From WHSW01 sp963821025 (GTDB taxonomy: Bacteria > Actinomycetota > Thermoleophilia > Solirubrobacterales > 70-9): 64,000 nt of DNA. Both the position numbers and the translations under genes were made by a program. Below the pieces are notes generated by a model. The model searched no databases. It was not told where the DNA came from and saw nothing but the letters and a program-made list of their open reading frames with translations. The DNA is taken from positions 248,001 to 312,000 of the forward strand of contig CAWGCG010000005.1 in assembly GCA_963821025.1 (NCBI GenBank). The letters are read 5' to 3'. Positions 24,765 through 33,333 of the stretch are shown piece after piece (the first letter of the stretch is position 1; each line of letters starts with the position of its first letter).

Positions 24765-25439
24765 CTACGCGAAGATGTTCACCGCGCGGGCGATCACCAG
24801 GCCGAGGATGACGAGCGAAATCAGCGATTGCACGGCCATGGCGACCTTGGCCCACGGCGCCAGCGGCATCGCATCGGTGGGGCTGAACGCGGTCGCATTC
24901 GTGAAACCCAGGTACAGGTAGTCGATGAAGCGCGGCCGCCAGGCCTCGGGAGCAAGATCGGGGCTCATCTGATGCGGGAAGGCGAGGTCCACCTTGCGGT
25001 CGGGAGGCTGGTGAGCCCGTGCCGCGGATCCGCCGCCGTCCAACTCCCAGTAGAGCAGCGCGAAGGCGAGGATGTTGGACAGCCACACCACTGCGCCCGC
25101 CTCTAAGAGCGCCGAAGCCGAATTGACCTCGTTCCCGCCGTGGATCAGATGGTCGGTCAGCTCGACAGTTGCTCGCAGCGCGCCAACGATCAACACGGCG
25201 ACCAGCCCGAGGGAGAGCCTCCGGAGGCTGGCCGTACGGCGGTCGATCTTGCCCGGATCGCCGACGATCAGAGCGACGAGCAGCCCGCCTTCGATGAGCG
25301 GGAGCAGCCAGTTGGGGCCGAGCCGCAGATCGTCCGGCATGAGGATGGTGAGGACCATCGCGGCGAGGACCGCGCTCGCCATGTGCCAGCGCGGCTCCCC
25401 GACCACCGTATCTTTGGCACCAGGCTCACCGGCCACCAC
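24765..25439 (-). CDS. Integral membrane protein with channel-like C-terminus
   Basis: The start is placed at GTG 25437-25439 behind an AGGA; 78 non-conserved-looking codons are open upstream. 224 aa with five or six helices: MASAVLAAMVLTILMP, LLPLIEGGLLVALIV, LSLGLVAVLIVGAL and ALLEAGAVVWLSNILAFALLYWELD. At the C-terminus YLYLGFTNATAFSPTDAMPL followed by AKVAMAVQSLISLVILGLVIARAVN has the shape of a two-helix ion-channel pore module, but lacks the K+ selectivity TVGYG. Small-ion transport is possible. No name is given. Confidence 0.7.
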   Translation of the reverse strand: MVAGEPGAKDTVVGEPRWHMASAVLAAMVLTILMPDDLRLGPNWLLPLIEGGLLVALIVGDPGKIDRRTASLRRLSLGLVAVLIVGALRATVELTDHLIHGGNEVNSASALLEAGAVVWLSNILAFALLYWELDGGGSAARAHQPPDRKVDLAFPHQMSPDLAPEAWRPRFIDYLYLGFTNATAFSPTDAMPLAPWAKVAMAVQSLISLVILGLVIARAVNIFA

Positions 25440-25587
25440 GTCGGAGATCCTATGCCGCAGCCGAGGGCAAGAAGCTGCGGCAAGCCGGTCCAATGGTTCG
25501 CCCCTGGAGCGACGAGCGGAAGGCTCCGCTGATGGGCGGCGATCAACTGATCCCCGGTGCTGCGCGGCGGCCCCGGGCTGACGTCCT

Positions 25588-27060
25588 CTAGACGAGGTCC
25601 GTCTCCACCTCGATGCGTCCCGACTTGGCGGCGTCGGCCACGGCGCCATAGTCGAGCTCGTTCTGGTCCGCATAGCGCTCTGAGAACTCGGCTATCGCCC
25701 GGTCGAAGCTCTTGCCCTTGCCGAGATAGGCACCGATCGCGATCCGGTCGCCGGACCGCGCGTGGGCTCGGGCAAGCGCCCAGCCGCAGACCCGGCCGTA
25801 GATCGCCAGCCCCTCCGGCGGCAGGGTCTCGACGTCGACCGATCGCTTGCCGTCCCAGAGTTGGCGCACGTAGAAGTCTCGTTTGCCGCCGTCGAAGCCC
25901 AGGGCGGGAAGCCAGCCGAGGAGGATGTCGCTCGCGGCCTGCATCAGCCACTGGCCCTCGACCACCCGCTCGCCATGGTTTTTGAACTTGCTCTCCCCGA
26001 CGTAGGGCTCGAGCACCGAGGCCTCGGCCTCCTTGGCCTGCATGAAGAGCGGGTCCTGTCCGTCGCGGCCCATCATCAGCAGCACCCAGGCGCGCGTTCC
26101 GACGCTGCCGACCCCGACCACCTTGCGAGCCATCTCGACGAACCGGTAGCTGTCGAGGAGGTGGCGTCGGTCTCCTTTGAGGCTCTCGCGGTAGCGGCCG
26201 ATCATCTCGAGGATCCGCTCCTCGAGCTCACGGGCCTGATCCTCGGAAACGAGCTCCCCGGCGGGGACCAGCAGCGGCGGATCGCTGATGATCCGCGGCT
26301 CGCCGTCGACCACCCGGACGAGGCGGTCGAAGGCCTTCATGCTGTTCTTCTTTCCGGCCTTCTTGACGTTCTTCCTCGCCGTTTTCAACTCCTTGTGGCC
26401 TGCGACCTTGGCCAGGTCGGCGAAGAGGGCCTCGACGTCGAGGCGCGCATACCAGACGTCGAGGTTCCGCATCGCGGCGAACTCGCGCATCGCCTCACGG
26501 TAGGAGCGGACCGTGCGGAGGACCGCGGCGCGGGTCTCCTTCGGGGTGAAGTCACGGTCGCGTCCTGCGATCGCGAAGCTCGCTGCGAGACGCTTGACGT
26601 CCCACTCCCAGGGCCCCGGAAGGGTTTCGTCGAAGTCGTTGAGGTCCACCACCAGACGGCGATCCGGTGCGGCGAAGACACCGAAGTTCGAGAGGTGGGC
26701 ATCGCCGCATGCCTGGACGCGCAATCCGGACTCGGGGGCCTTCGCCAGGTCCATCGCCATGACCGCCGCCGCGCCACGGAAGAACGTGAACGGCGAGGCC
26801 AGCATCCGCCCGTAGCGGATCGGCACGAGCTCCGGGACCCGGCTCTTGGCCTGGTCCTCGAGCACCTTGACAGGATCTCGCCGGCGCGCTGCCGGCTTCC
26901 ATTCCCCATGGCTCGAGCGCGGAACCTTCTCCCGTGCCGCCTTGCCGGCGGCTGCGCGCTCCTCTGGGGAGGCGGTGTCCACGGGCAGAGGTGTGGTGGG
27001 CGCGGAGGGCATGGCCTCGTCGCTCAGTCCGGAACGGGCGATCGCCCGGAGTGCTTCCAT
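25588..27060 (-). CDS. DUF2252 family protein
   Basis: 490 aa. KAAREKVPRSSHGEW near 40; PIRYGRMLASPFTFFRGAA near 80; VQACGDAHLSNFGVFAAPDRRLVVDLNDFDET near 115-147; and KRLAASFAIAGR. CGDAHLxNFG and DLNDFDE correspond to the catalytic and metal-binding loops of a phosphotransferase-like (APH-type) fold. The late motif ALARAHARSGD is also typical. The true biochemical activity is unknown. The ATG at 27060 lies 37 bp inside the upstream HD gene; an ATG at 27012 preceded by GAGG, 11 bp after that stop, is a good alternative start. Confidence 0.9.
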   Translation of the reverse strand: MEALRAIARSGLSDEAMPSAPTTPLPVDTASPEERAAAGKAAREKVPRSSHGEWKPAARRRDPVKVLEDQAKSRVPELVPIRYGRMLASPFTFFRGAAAVMAMDLAKAPESGLRVQACGDAHLSNFGVFAAPDRRLVVDLNDFDETLPGPWEWDVKRLAASFAIAGRDRDFTPKETRAAVLRTVRSYREAMREFAAMRNLDVWYARLDVEALFADLAKVAGHKELKTARKNVKKAGKKNSMKAFDRLVRVVDGEPRIISDPPLLVPAGELVSEDQARELEERILEMIGRYRESLKGDRRHLLDSYRFVEMARKVVGVGSVGTRAWVLLMMGRDGQDPLFMQAKEAEASVLEPYVGESKFKNHGERVVEGQWLMQAASDILLGWLPALGFDGGKRDFYVRQLWDGKRSVDVETLPPEGLAIYGRVCGWALARAHARSGDRIAIGAYLGKGKSFDRAIAEFSERYADQNELDYGAVADAAKSGRIEVETDLV

Positions 27061-27677
27061 GCGCGGGCGGTTCGGCGGGGCGCCGGCGCGGGTGCTGTTG
27101 CCAGCCCGAGCGCATCCAGCTCCGCTCGAAGTTCAGGGATGAAGTGGCAACTCGGGTGGGTCGTCTCGATCGTGCGGACGCTGTCTTCGTAGTGGCGCGT
27201 CATCGCTTCGACGCTTGTCCCCATGCGGGCTTCGATCGAGTCCTCGGATCGGACTACACCCCTCGCCAAGCCGCGGATGTCGGAGAGCTTGTCGGCGGCG
27301 AAGATTGTCACCGCTCGAGTTCCGCCCCCTCGTACTTGCTCCCTGAGCGCTTCCTTGCGCCTGCCGAAAGGCTCGATCGTGGCGTCTTCGGTGAGCGCCA
27401 TGACCAGGACGCAGATGTCGTCGTCGATCTCAGCCCGCAGGTCGGCCTCGCTCAATTGACCGCGCTCGACAGCGTCATGCAGCAGGCCAGCGGCGACCAG
27501 GCGCTCGTCGAATCCGGCGGCATGGAGCAGGTCGCCGACCTCCATCACATGCTCGATGAAGCGAGTTTGGTCGGTCGCGCGGCGCTGATCGCCATGAGCC
27601 TGCTCGGCCAATGCAAAAGCGCGCCGGAGCAACTCGGAATCCGAGACATAGCCGGGCGCCGGTCGCGACCCAATCAA
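27024..27677 (-). CDS. HD-domain phosphohydrolase (RelA/SpoT hydrolase-like)
   Basis: The start is chosen at TTG 27675-27677 with AAGGGG six bases upstream; an upstream TTG at 27737 has no ribosome site. 217 aa. ALAEQAHGDQRRATDQTRFIEHVMEV, then AAGLLHDAVE (the HD motif), then AADKLSDIRGL. These are the metal-binding His, His-Asp and Asp positions of SpoT/MESH1-type (p)ppGpp hydrolases, without synthetase or TGS domains. The basic tail (residues 200-217) is variable. Directly upstream of DUF2252 and probably co-transcribed. Confidence 0.8.
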   Translation of the reverse strand: MIGSRPAPGYVSDSELLRRAFALAEQAHGDQRRATDQTRFIEHVMEVGDLLHAAGFDERLVAAGLLHDAVERGQLSEADLRAEIDDDICVLVMALTEDATIEPFGRRKEALREQVRGGGTRAVTIFAADKLSDIRGLARGVVRSEDSIEARMGTSVEAMTRHYEDSVRTIETTHPSCHFIPELRAELDALGLATAPAPAPRRTARAWKHSGRSPVPD

Positions 27678-28079
27678 GTCTGCCCCTTGTCGTCTCGCCG
27701 GCCGATTTCTCAGAGCCGACGATGTCTGATCGCCCAAGAGCGAGCGTCAGCCGTGCGGCTTGGGACTTTAACAAGCCCCAATTTGCGGCGAACGGTTTCG
27801 TCTCACGGCCGAAGCTAGGTGGGTGAAATGTGGGGCAGATGCCCGCGTTTCGTCCGACGCGCAGCTTCCTACGACGAAGCCTCGGCCGTTCGAGGCGATG
27901 CGGCTCGCGGCCCCGGGCGCGTGCTGCCCGAGGAGGCTCACGGCCTCCCCAAGCGTCTGCGGGTTCGCGTCCATGCGGTCCTCCCGTCGCTCGCCCGCGG
28001 GACAGCGGTATCAGCTGAGAATTAGCTGGAGCGCCTCGGGCACCCGGAGTCAGCGGCTCAAGGCCGCATAGACAAGCGG
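27678..28079. other. 400-bp stretch without a convincing gene
   Basis: Between the HD hydrolase start and the MIP18 stop no reading frame shows recognisable protein character. One minus-strand frame (27768-27974, 68 aa) has a GGGAGGA ribosome-like site and begins MDANPQTLGEAVSLLGQHA; it could be a small gene or the broken start of one. The region also contains an AAGCCCCAA/TTGGGACTT-type imperfect repeat near 27760-27780. Part of it must be the promoter of the HD-DUF2252 unit. Confidence 0.4.
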
Positions 28080-28382
28080 CTAATACCCGAGCGCGAACTT
28101 GGCGTCCTCGGACATCATCTCCGGGGACCAGGGCGGATCGAAGATCATCTTCGGGTGCACCTTGTCGACGCCCTCGAGGTCGCCGACGAACTCGCGCATC
28201 TGTTCCGAGACCTGCGGGCCGATCGGGCACGCAGGCGTGGTCAGGGTGAAGGTGACGAAGACCTCGGGGCCCTCGACCTCGACCTCGTAGACGAGTCCGA
28301 GGGAGACGAAGTCGAGCCCGAGCTCGGGGTCGATCACCTCTTCGAGCGCCTCGTAGACATCCTCTTCGGTCGCTGTCGCCAT
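28080..28382 (-). CDS. MIP18/PaaD-type Fe-S cluster assembly factor
   Basis: 100 aa from ATG at 28380-28382. EEDVYEALEEVIDPELGLDFVSLGLVYEVEV at the N-terminus, then LTTPACPIGP with the conserved Cys, and the C-terminal FDPPWSPEMMSEDAKFALGY. This is the full length and motif set of SufT/PaaD-like DUF59 proteins, which help load iron-sulfur clusters in the cytoplasm. In actinobacteria it often stands with suf genes, but here it is solitary. Divergent from fxsA with a 51-bp gap. Confidence 0.93.
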   Translation of the reverse strand: MATATEEDVYEALEEVIDPELGLDFVSLGLVYEVEVEGPEVFVTFTLTTPACPIGPQVSEQMREFVGDLEGVDKVHPKMIFDPPWSPEMMSEDAKFALGY

Positions 28383-28433
28383 TGGTCCATCGTAGAGAAC
28401 GGCGGGTGAGTTCCGGGCTCTAGCCTGTAGGCG

Positions 28434-28964
28434 ATGGCATTGCTGCTGCTGATCTTGTTCATCGCCCTGCCGATCGCCGAGCTCTACGTGATCATCCAGG
28501 TGGGCGGGTGGATCGGGATCTGGCCTACGCTGGCGATCCTGCTGCTCGACGGCATCCTCGGCGCCGCGCTGGCACGCTCGCAGGGCAGGACCGCATGGGC
28601 ACGCTTCAACCGCGCCCTCAACGAGGGACGGATTCCGGCGAGAGAGACCTTCGACGGAGCGATGATCATCGTCGGCGGCGCCTTCCTCCTGGCTCCCGGC
28701 TTCATCACCGATCTGATCGGCTTCGCACTGCTGATCCCGCCCACCCGGGCACTCGTTCGCGGGCTGGTCGCCGGCCTGGCCAAGCGACGGGTGGGAATCG
28801 CCTGGACGGTAGCCGGGCCTGCCGCGCGCGGGGCCCGCTTTCCGCCCCGCGACCGCGGCGAGCCGTTCGAGTCTCGCCGCTCGCGCGACTACGACTACGA
28901 GGGCAGCGCCCGGGAAGTCCCCGACAACGCCGACGAGCTTCCTCCGGGCGAGCGTCGTGGCTGA
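28434..28964 (+). CDS. fxsA: FxsA-family membrane protein
   Basis: 176 aa. LLLLILFIALPIAELYVIIQVGGWIG, then ILLLDGILGAALARSQGR and a second hydrophobic hairpin GAMIIVGGAFLLAPGFITDLIGFALLIPPTR, the complete FxsA signature with three to four helices. The tail after residue 120 is charged and disordered (RSRDYDYEGS). In E. coli overexpression relieves F exclusion of phage T7; the general role is unknown. Its last codons overlap the next gene by 8 bp. Confidence 0.93.
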   Translation: MALLLLILFIALPIAELYVIIQVGGWIGIWPTLAILLLDGILGAALARSQGRTAWARFNRALNEGRIPARETFDGAMIIVGGAFLLAPGFITDLIGFALLIPPTRALVRGLVAGLAKRRVGIAWTVAGPAARGARFPPRDRGEPFESRRSRDYDYEGSAREVPDNADELPPGERRG

Positions 28965-29475
28965 CGGCCTGACGCTCGAGTTCACCGACCCCTCGGGGGA
29001 TCCGCTGCGCTTCGACTGGCAAGCGGACGCGCTCTCAGCCCTCGATCCCACGGGGCCCGGCTCGGAGCCGGTCTGGCGACTCGGGGGCGAGCTCGATTGG
29101 GACGAGGTCGAGACGGTGCGGGTCCTCTCAGGCCGCCTCGACGACCAGCGTTCGCTCGCGATCGTCGCCCTGCGCCTGCGTGGCGCCGCGGGTCACGGGG
29201 ACGAGGTCGTGGCCGGAGCGCTCTCCGACGGTGTCGGCTTCGACCAGCTCGCCGAGATCCTGTTCTCTACCGAATACGCGGCCGACGGGGCGCCGGCGCG
29301 CGTCGGTCTCGAGCTTTACCGCGACGAAGCGGCGATCGCGCTGCGCGTCGCCGGCGACGTCGTCGCCACCGCCGCTGCCGAGCAGGCCGGGGTGCGCCGG
29401 GTCTCGGCCGCGCTCGAGCTGCGAAGCGGCGGCGACGCCGGAGCCGGGGTGTTGGACCTGCTGACCCGTGCATGA
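28957..29475 (+). CDS. Soluble protein of unknown function
   Basis: 172 aa from GTG, overlapping fxsA by 8 bp and the HAD gene by 4 bp, so it is inside a translationally coupled trio. Acidic and beta-rich: WRLGGELDWDEVETVRVLSGRLDDQRSLAIVALRLRG and ARVGLELYRDEAAIALRVAGDVV. No signal peptide, transmembrane segment or recognised motif. Its strand pattern is somewhat like a jelly-roll. The reading frame is supported by the two coupling overlaps; function unknown. Confidence 0.75.
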   Translation: MADGLTLEFTDPSGDPLRFDWQADALSALDPTGPGSEPVWRLGGELDWDEVETVRVLSGRLDDQRSLAIVALRLRGAAGHGDEVVAGALSDGVGFDQLAEILFSTEYAADGAPARVGLELYRDEAAIALRVAGDVVATAAAEQAGVRRVSAALELRSGGDAGAGVLDLLTRA

Positions 29476-30116
29476 GCCCGCTCCGCGCGGTGATCTCTGA
29501 CTTCGGCGGCGTTCTGACGACGCCGCTCAGCCAATCGTTCGCGGCCTATCAGGACCACAGCGGGATCTCCGGCGCCGCGCTCGGGCGCGCGATGCAGGCG
29601 ATCGCCGAGCGCGATGGGGCGCACCCCCTGTATGAGCTCGAAACCGGGCGGATGGCCGAGGCGGACTTCCTCGACGCGGTCGCCACCGAACTCGAGCCCG
29701 AGCTCGGACATTCACCGGACATGCGCGCGTTCAGCCAGCTCTACTTCAAGGCCCTGCGCCCGAACGAGCCGATGATCGAGCTCATGCGCGCGCTCAAGGC
29801 CGGCGGTCACCGGATGGCGTTGCTGACCAACAACGTGCGCGAGTGGGAGCCCTACTGGCGAGCGATGCTGCCCGTGGACGAGATCTTCGAGCTGATCGTC
29901 GATTCGGCTTTCGTCGGCATGCGCAAGCCCGATCCGCCGATCTACCAGCTCACGGTCGACCGTCTCGGCGACGGTATCGGCGCCGCCGACTGCCTGTTCG
30001 TCGACGACATCGCCGTCAACGTCGAGGCAGCGCGCGAGCTCGGGATGACCGCGGTGCAGTTTCACGACAACGACCAGGCGATCGGCGAGATCGAGTCGGC
30101 GCTCGCCGGCGGCTGA
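29472..30116 (+). CDS. HAD-superfamily hydrolase
   Basis: The start is ATG 29472, overlapping the previous TGA. 214 aa. Motif I is degenerate at its first Asp (AVISDFGGVLT, residues 6-16, D10 then F and G). Motif II is ALLTNN (116-121), motif III GMRKPDPPIY (149-158) and motif IV FVDDIAVNV (176-184). The order and the ISDFGGVL start are those of epoxide-hydrolase-N / haloacid-dehalogenase-like phosphatases. Since motif I reads D-F-G rather than D-x-D, it may be non-phosphatase. Substrate unknown. Confidence 0.88.
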   Translation: MSPLRAVISDFGGVLTTPLSQSFAAYQDHSGISGAALGRAMQAIAERDGAHPLYELETGRMAEADFLDAVATELEPELGHSPDMRAFSQLYFKALRPNEPMIELMRALKAGGHRMALLTNNVREWEPYWRAMLPVDEIFELIVDSAFVGMRKPDPPIYQLTVDRLGDGIGAADCLFVDDIAVNVEAARELGMTAVQFHDNDQAIGEIESALAGG

Positions 30117-30157
30117 AAGGTCCTCGCCGGGCGCGCAGGCGGCGGTACGGTAGGCGG

Positions 30158-30862
30158 GTGAAGCGCGACGCCGCGGTCGAGGCCGTGTTCAAGCCGGTGC
30201 GTCCGCCGACGACCTTCGAGGAAACCGTCGAGCGCCTCGGGACCGCGATTCGCACCGGCCTCCTGGTCCCCGGCAGCAAGCTTCCGCCCGAGCGCCAGCT
30301 GGCCGAGGAACTCAGCATCTCGCGCTCGACCCTGCGACAGGCGCTGACCACGCTGATGCAGACCGGTCATCTGGTCTCGGTCCGCGGCCGTACCGGGGGC
30401 ACCTTCGTCGCCGATCGCCCGCCGCTTCACGAGCACGACGAGGACCCGCTCGGCCGCGACGCCGCAGCGATCCTCGACCGGCGAGTCGCGGTCGAGGCGG
30501 GTGCGGCGATCCTCGCCGCCGAGCGCGCCGAGCCCGCCGACCTCGACGCGCTCGACCGGCTGGTCGAGCAGATGGTGGCCCCGGCCGACTTCGAGGCCTA
30601 CCGGCGCGCCGACATCCGCTTTCACATCTCGATCGCCGCTGCGGCGCGCTCCCCGCAGCTGGTCGCCGAGATGACCGACGTCCAGGGCCAGATGAGCGAG
30701 TTGATCTCGCGCATTCCCCATCCGGATGAGGTCCTGACCCAGTCAAACGCCCAACACGAAGAGTTGGCTGCGCTGCTTCGCCGGCGCGACGCGGCCGCCG
30801 CGGTCGAGCTCGTCCGCAACCACATTCGCGGCACCGAGCACATCCTCGCCGGTTTGCTCTAG
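30158..30862 (+). CDS. GntR-family (FadR-type) transcriptional regulator
   Basis: 234 aa from GTG at 30158 behind an AGGCGG. Winged helix at 18-80 with GLLVPGSKLPPERQLAEELSISRSTLRQALTTLMQTGHLV. The FCD effector domain (95-230) has the metal-binding Asp and His of the family in RRADIRFHISIAAAARSP and NAQHEELAALLRRRD. It sits at the head of the amine-catabolism locus and converges with the dehydrogenase gene (4-bp overlap). It probably senses the substrate or an acidic intermediate. Confidence 0.92.
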   Translation: MKRDAAVEAVFKPVRPPTTFEETVERLGTAIRTGLLVPGSKLPPERQLAEELSISRSTLRQALTTLMQTGHLVSVRGRTGGTFVADRPPLHEHDEDPLGRDAAAILDRRVAVEAGAAILAAERAEPADLDALDRLVEQMVAPADFEAYRRADIRFHISIAAAARSPQLVAEMTDVQGQMSELISRIPHPDEVLTQSNAQHEELAALLRRRDAAAAVELVRNHIRGTEHILAGLL

Positions 30863-33333
30863 GCCCTGATGCGCTCACCCTTCGGGTCGAAGAGCGGCTC
30901 GGTCGCCACCTCGCCCGAGATCCACTCGCCGAAGATCTCGATCTCGGCCTCGGTCCCGGGCTCGGCGTGCTCGGGCGGCAGATAGGCGTAGGCGATCGAG
31001 CGTTCGACGGTGTAGCCGCAGCCGCCCGTCGTCACCCGGCCGACGATTTCATCGCCGATCCGCACCGGCTCGTTACCGAGCGCGACCGAACGCCGATCGG
31101 AGAGCACCAGGCAGCAAAGCCGGGTCCGAGGGCCGCGTTGCTCGGCCTCGATCAGCGCCTCGCGCCCGACGAAGCCGCCCTCCTTGTCGAGCTTGACGCA
31201 GAAGCCAACCGCGCCCTCATACGGAGTCTCGTCGGGAGTGATGTCGGCGCCCCAGACGCGGTAACCCTTCTCGAGCCGCAGCGAGTCGATCGCGCGGTAA
31301 CCACCGGCGACGATCCCGTGCGGCTCTCCGGCCTCCCAGAGCGCCCGCCAGAGGCCGAGCCCGTACTCGGACGGACAGTAGATTTCCCAGCCGAGCTCGC
31401 CGACGTAGGTGACCCGCAGGGCCCTGACCGGGACGCTGCCAATCGTGATCTCCCGCACCGACATGTAAGGAAAGGCATCGTTCGTGAGCTCCGCCGGGCT
31501 CAGCGGCGCCAGCACCTCGCGGGCCCGCGGACCCCAGATCCCAAAGCACGCCCAGGCCGAGGTGACGTCGCGCACCCGGGCGCTGCCGTCGTCGGGCAGG
31601 TGCTTTCGGATCCACTCGCGGTCGTGGTTGCCGAAGGCGGTGCCGGTGACGATCTGAAAGAGCTCCTCGCCAAGGCGGGCGACGGTGAAGTCGCACTCGA
31701 TCCCGCCGCGGTTGTTGAGCATCTGCGTGTAGGTGACCTGCCCGACGTCGCGGGCAACGCGGTTGTCGCAGAGGCGCTCGAGCGCCGCCGGTGCCCCAGG
31801 GCCCTCGATCTCGAGCTTCGCGAACGAGGTCTCGTCAAAGATCGCGACAGCCTCGCGCGTGGCCCGGTGCTCGGCCTCGATCGCCGGCGACCAATGCTCG
31901 CCCGCCCAGCCGCGCGGGCGCAGCGACTCGTCGCCGGCGGGCGCGTTCGACTCATACCAGTTGACCCGCTCCCAGCCCGACTTCTCCCCGAACGCGGCAT
32001 CGTGCTCGGCGTGCCAGCGATTCGCGGGCGAGATCCGCAGCGGGCGCCCCGCTGAGCGTTCGTGGTTGGGGTAGCGGATGTCGTAATAGCTCTCATAGGT
32101 CTCGCGAATCCGCGCGTGGGTGAAGGCGGGCGAGCGGTACTGGGCGCCGAAGCGGCGCACGTCCATCTCCCAGAGGTCGAGGCTCGGCTCGCCCTCGGCG
32201 ATCCACTCCGCGATCACCCGCCCGATCCCGCCGGCGCCGGCGAGCCCGTGGGCGCAGAAGCCGGCGGCGACGAACAGCCCCAGGACCTCGGATTCGCCGA
32301 GGCAGAACTCGTTATCGGGGGTGAACGCCTCGGGGCCGTTGATCAGCTTCGTCACCTTGATCTCGTCCATCACCGGCACCCGCTTGCGCGAGTTCTCGGT
32401 GATCTCCTCGAAGCGCTCCCACTCGTCCTCGAGCAGGCGGCCGTTGAAATCGGGCGGGATCCGGTCGAGGCCGCCCGTGCCCTCGGGGAGGAAGGCCGGC
32501 TTGGACTCGCGCTCATAGCCGCCCATCACCAGCCCGCCGCCGTCCTCGCGGTAATAGACGAGGAGGTCGGGATCGCGCAGCGTCGGCAGCCGCTGGTCGG
32601 CCGCGTGCTCGCGAAACGGCTGGGTGACCAGGTACTGGTGCGACATCGGGATCACCGGGACCCGGATCCCCGCCATCCGGCCGATCTCGGCCGCGTAGAT
32701 GCCCCCGGCGTTGACGACGACCTCGGCCTCGATCCTGCCGGTCTCCGTCTCGACGGCGCGCACAGTGTCATCGGCGACCTCGATCCCGGTGACCCGGGTG
32801 TTCTGGAACACCTGGAGCCGGCCCTCGCGCCGGGCGACGTCGGCGAGCGCGTAGGTGAGCTGCGACGGATCGATGTATCCGTCGCTCGGCAACCAGGCGG
32901 CACCGAGCACTCCCTCAGTGCTCATCAGCGGGAACCGCTGCTGCGCCTCCTCGGCCGAGATCAGCTCCAGCGGCAGCCCAAAGGTCTTCGCCCAGCCGGC
33001 CTGGCGGCGAAGCTCCTCCATCCGCTCGGGACTCGAGGCGAGCCGGATCCCTCCGCACTCGACCCAGCCCGGGTCGAGCTCGGACTCGGCCGCCAGCCCG
33101 CGGTAGACGTCGACCGAGTGCATCATCATCTTGGTGAGGGTGACCGAGCCCCGGAGCTGGCCGACGAGGCCGGCGGAGTGGAAGGTGGAGCCCGAGGTGA
33201 GCTCGGCACGCTCGAGCAACACGACGTCGTCGTAACCGAGCTTGGCCAGGTGATAGGCGACCGCGGCTCCGCCCACCCCCCCGCCGATGATCACGCAGCG
33301 AGCGGCGTCCGGAGGCTCAGCTCGAGGGCTCAC
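30859..33333 (-). CDS. Dimethylglycine/sarcosine dehydrogenase-like FAD enzyme with GcvT domain
   Basis: 824 aa from GTG. N-terminal FAD fold: CVIIGGGVGGAAVAYHLAKLG (13-33). The covalent-FAD-type segment SGSTFHSAGLVGQLR is at about 48-62, with the His in the position used for flavin attachment in DMGDH. A DAO catalytic domain runs to 380. The C-terminal half (about 430-824) is a GcvT-like folate-binding domain with NRGGIECDFTVARLGEELF, YVGELGWEIYCPSEYGLGLW and DKEGGFVGREAL. It oxidatively demethylates an N-methylated amino acid and passes formaldehyde to tetrahydrofolate. Downstream of the kinase-like gene with a 17-bp overlap. Confidence 0.92.
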   Translation of the reverse strand: MSPRAEPPDAARCVIIGGGVGGAAVAYHLAKLGYDDVVLLERAELTSGSTFHSAGLVGQLRGSVTLTKMMMHSVDVYRGLAAESELDPGWVECGGIRLASSPERMEELRRQAGWAKTFGLPLELISAEEAQQRFPLMSTEGVLGAAWLPSDGYIDPSQLTYALADVARREGRLQVFQNTRVTGIEVADDTVRAVETETGRIEAEVVVNAGGIYAAEIGRMAGIRVPVIPMSHQYLVTQPFREHAADQRLPTLRDPDLLVYYREDGGGLVMGGYERESKPAFLPEGTGGLDRIPPDFNGRLLEDEWERFEEITENSRKRVPVMDEIKVTKLINGPEAFTPDNEFCLGESEVLGLFVAAGFCAHGLAGAGGIGRVIAEWIAEGEPSLDLWEMDVRRFGAQYRSPAFTHARIRETYESYYDIRYPNHERSAGRPLRISPANRWHAEHDAAFGEKSGWERVNWYESNAPAGDESLRPRGWAGEHWSPAIEAEHRATREAVAIFDETSFAKLEIEGPGAPAALERLCDNRVARDVGQVTYTQMLNNRGGIECDFTVARLGEELFQIVTGTAFGNHDREWIRKHLPDDGSARVRDVTSAWACFGIWGPRAREVLAPLSPAELTNDAFPYMSVREITIGSVPVRALRVTYVGELGWEIYCPSEYGLGLWRALWEAGEPHGIVAGGYRAIDSLRLEKGYRVWGADITPDETPYEGAVGFCVKLDKEGGFVGREALIEAEQRGPRTRLCCLVLSDRRSVALGNEPVRIGDEIVGRVTTGGCGYTVERSIAYAYLPPEHAEPGTEAEIEIFGEWISGEVATEPLFDPKGERIRA

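Noticed and set aside
27768..27974. 68-codon minus-strand frame with a ribosome-like site
   Set aside because: It has no recognisable domain and the second half looks random; mentioned in the entry for 27678-28079 but not called as a gene.
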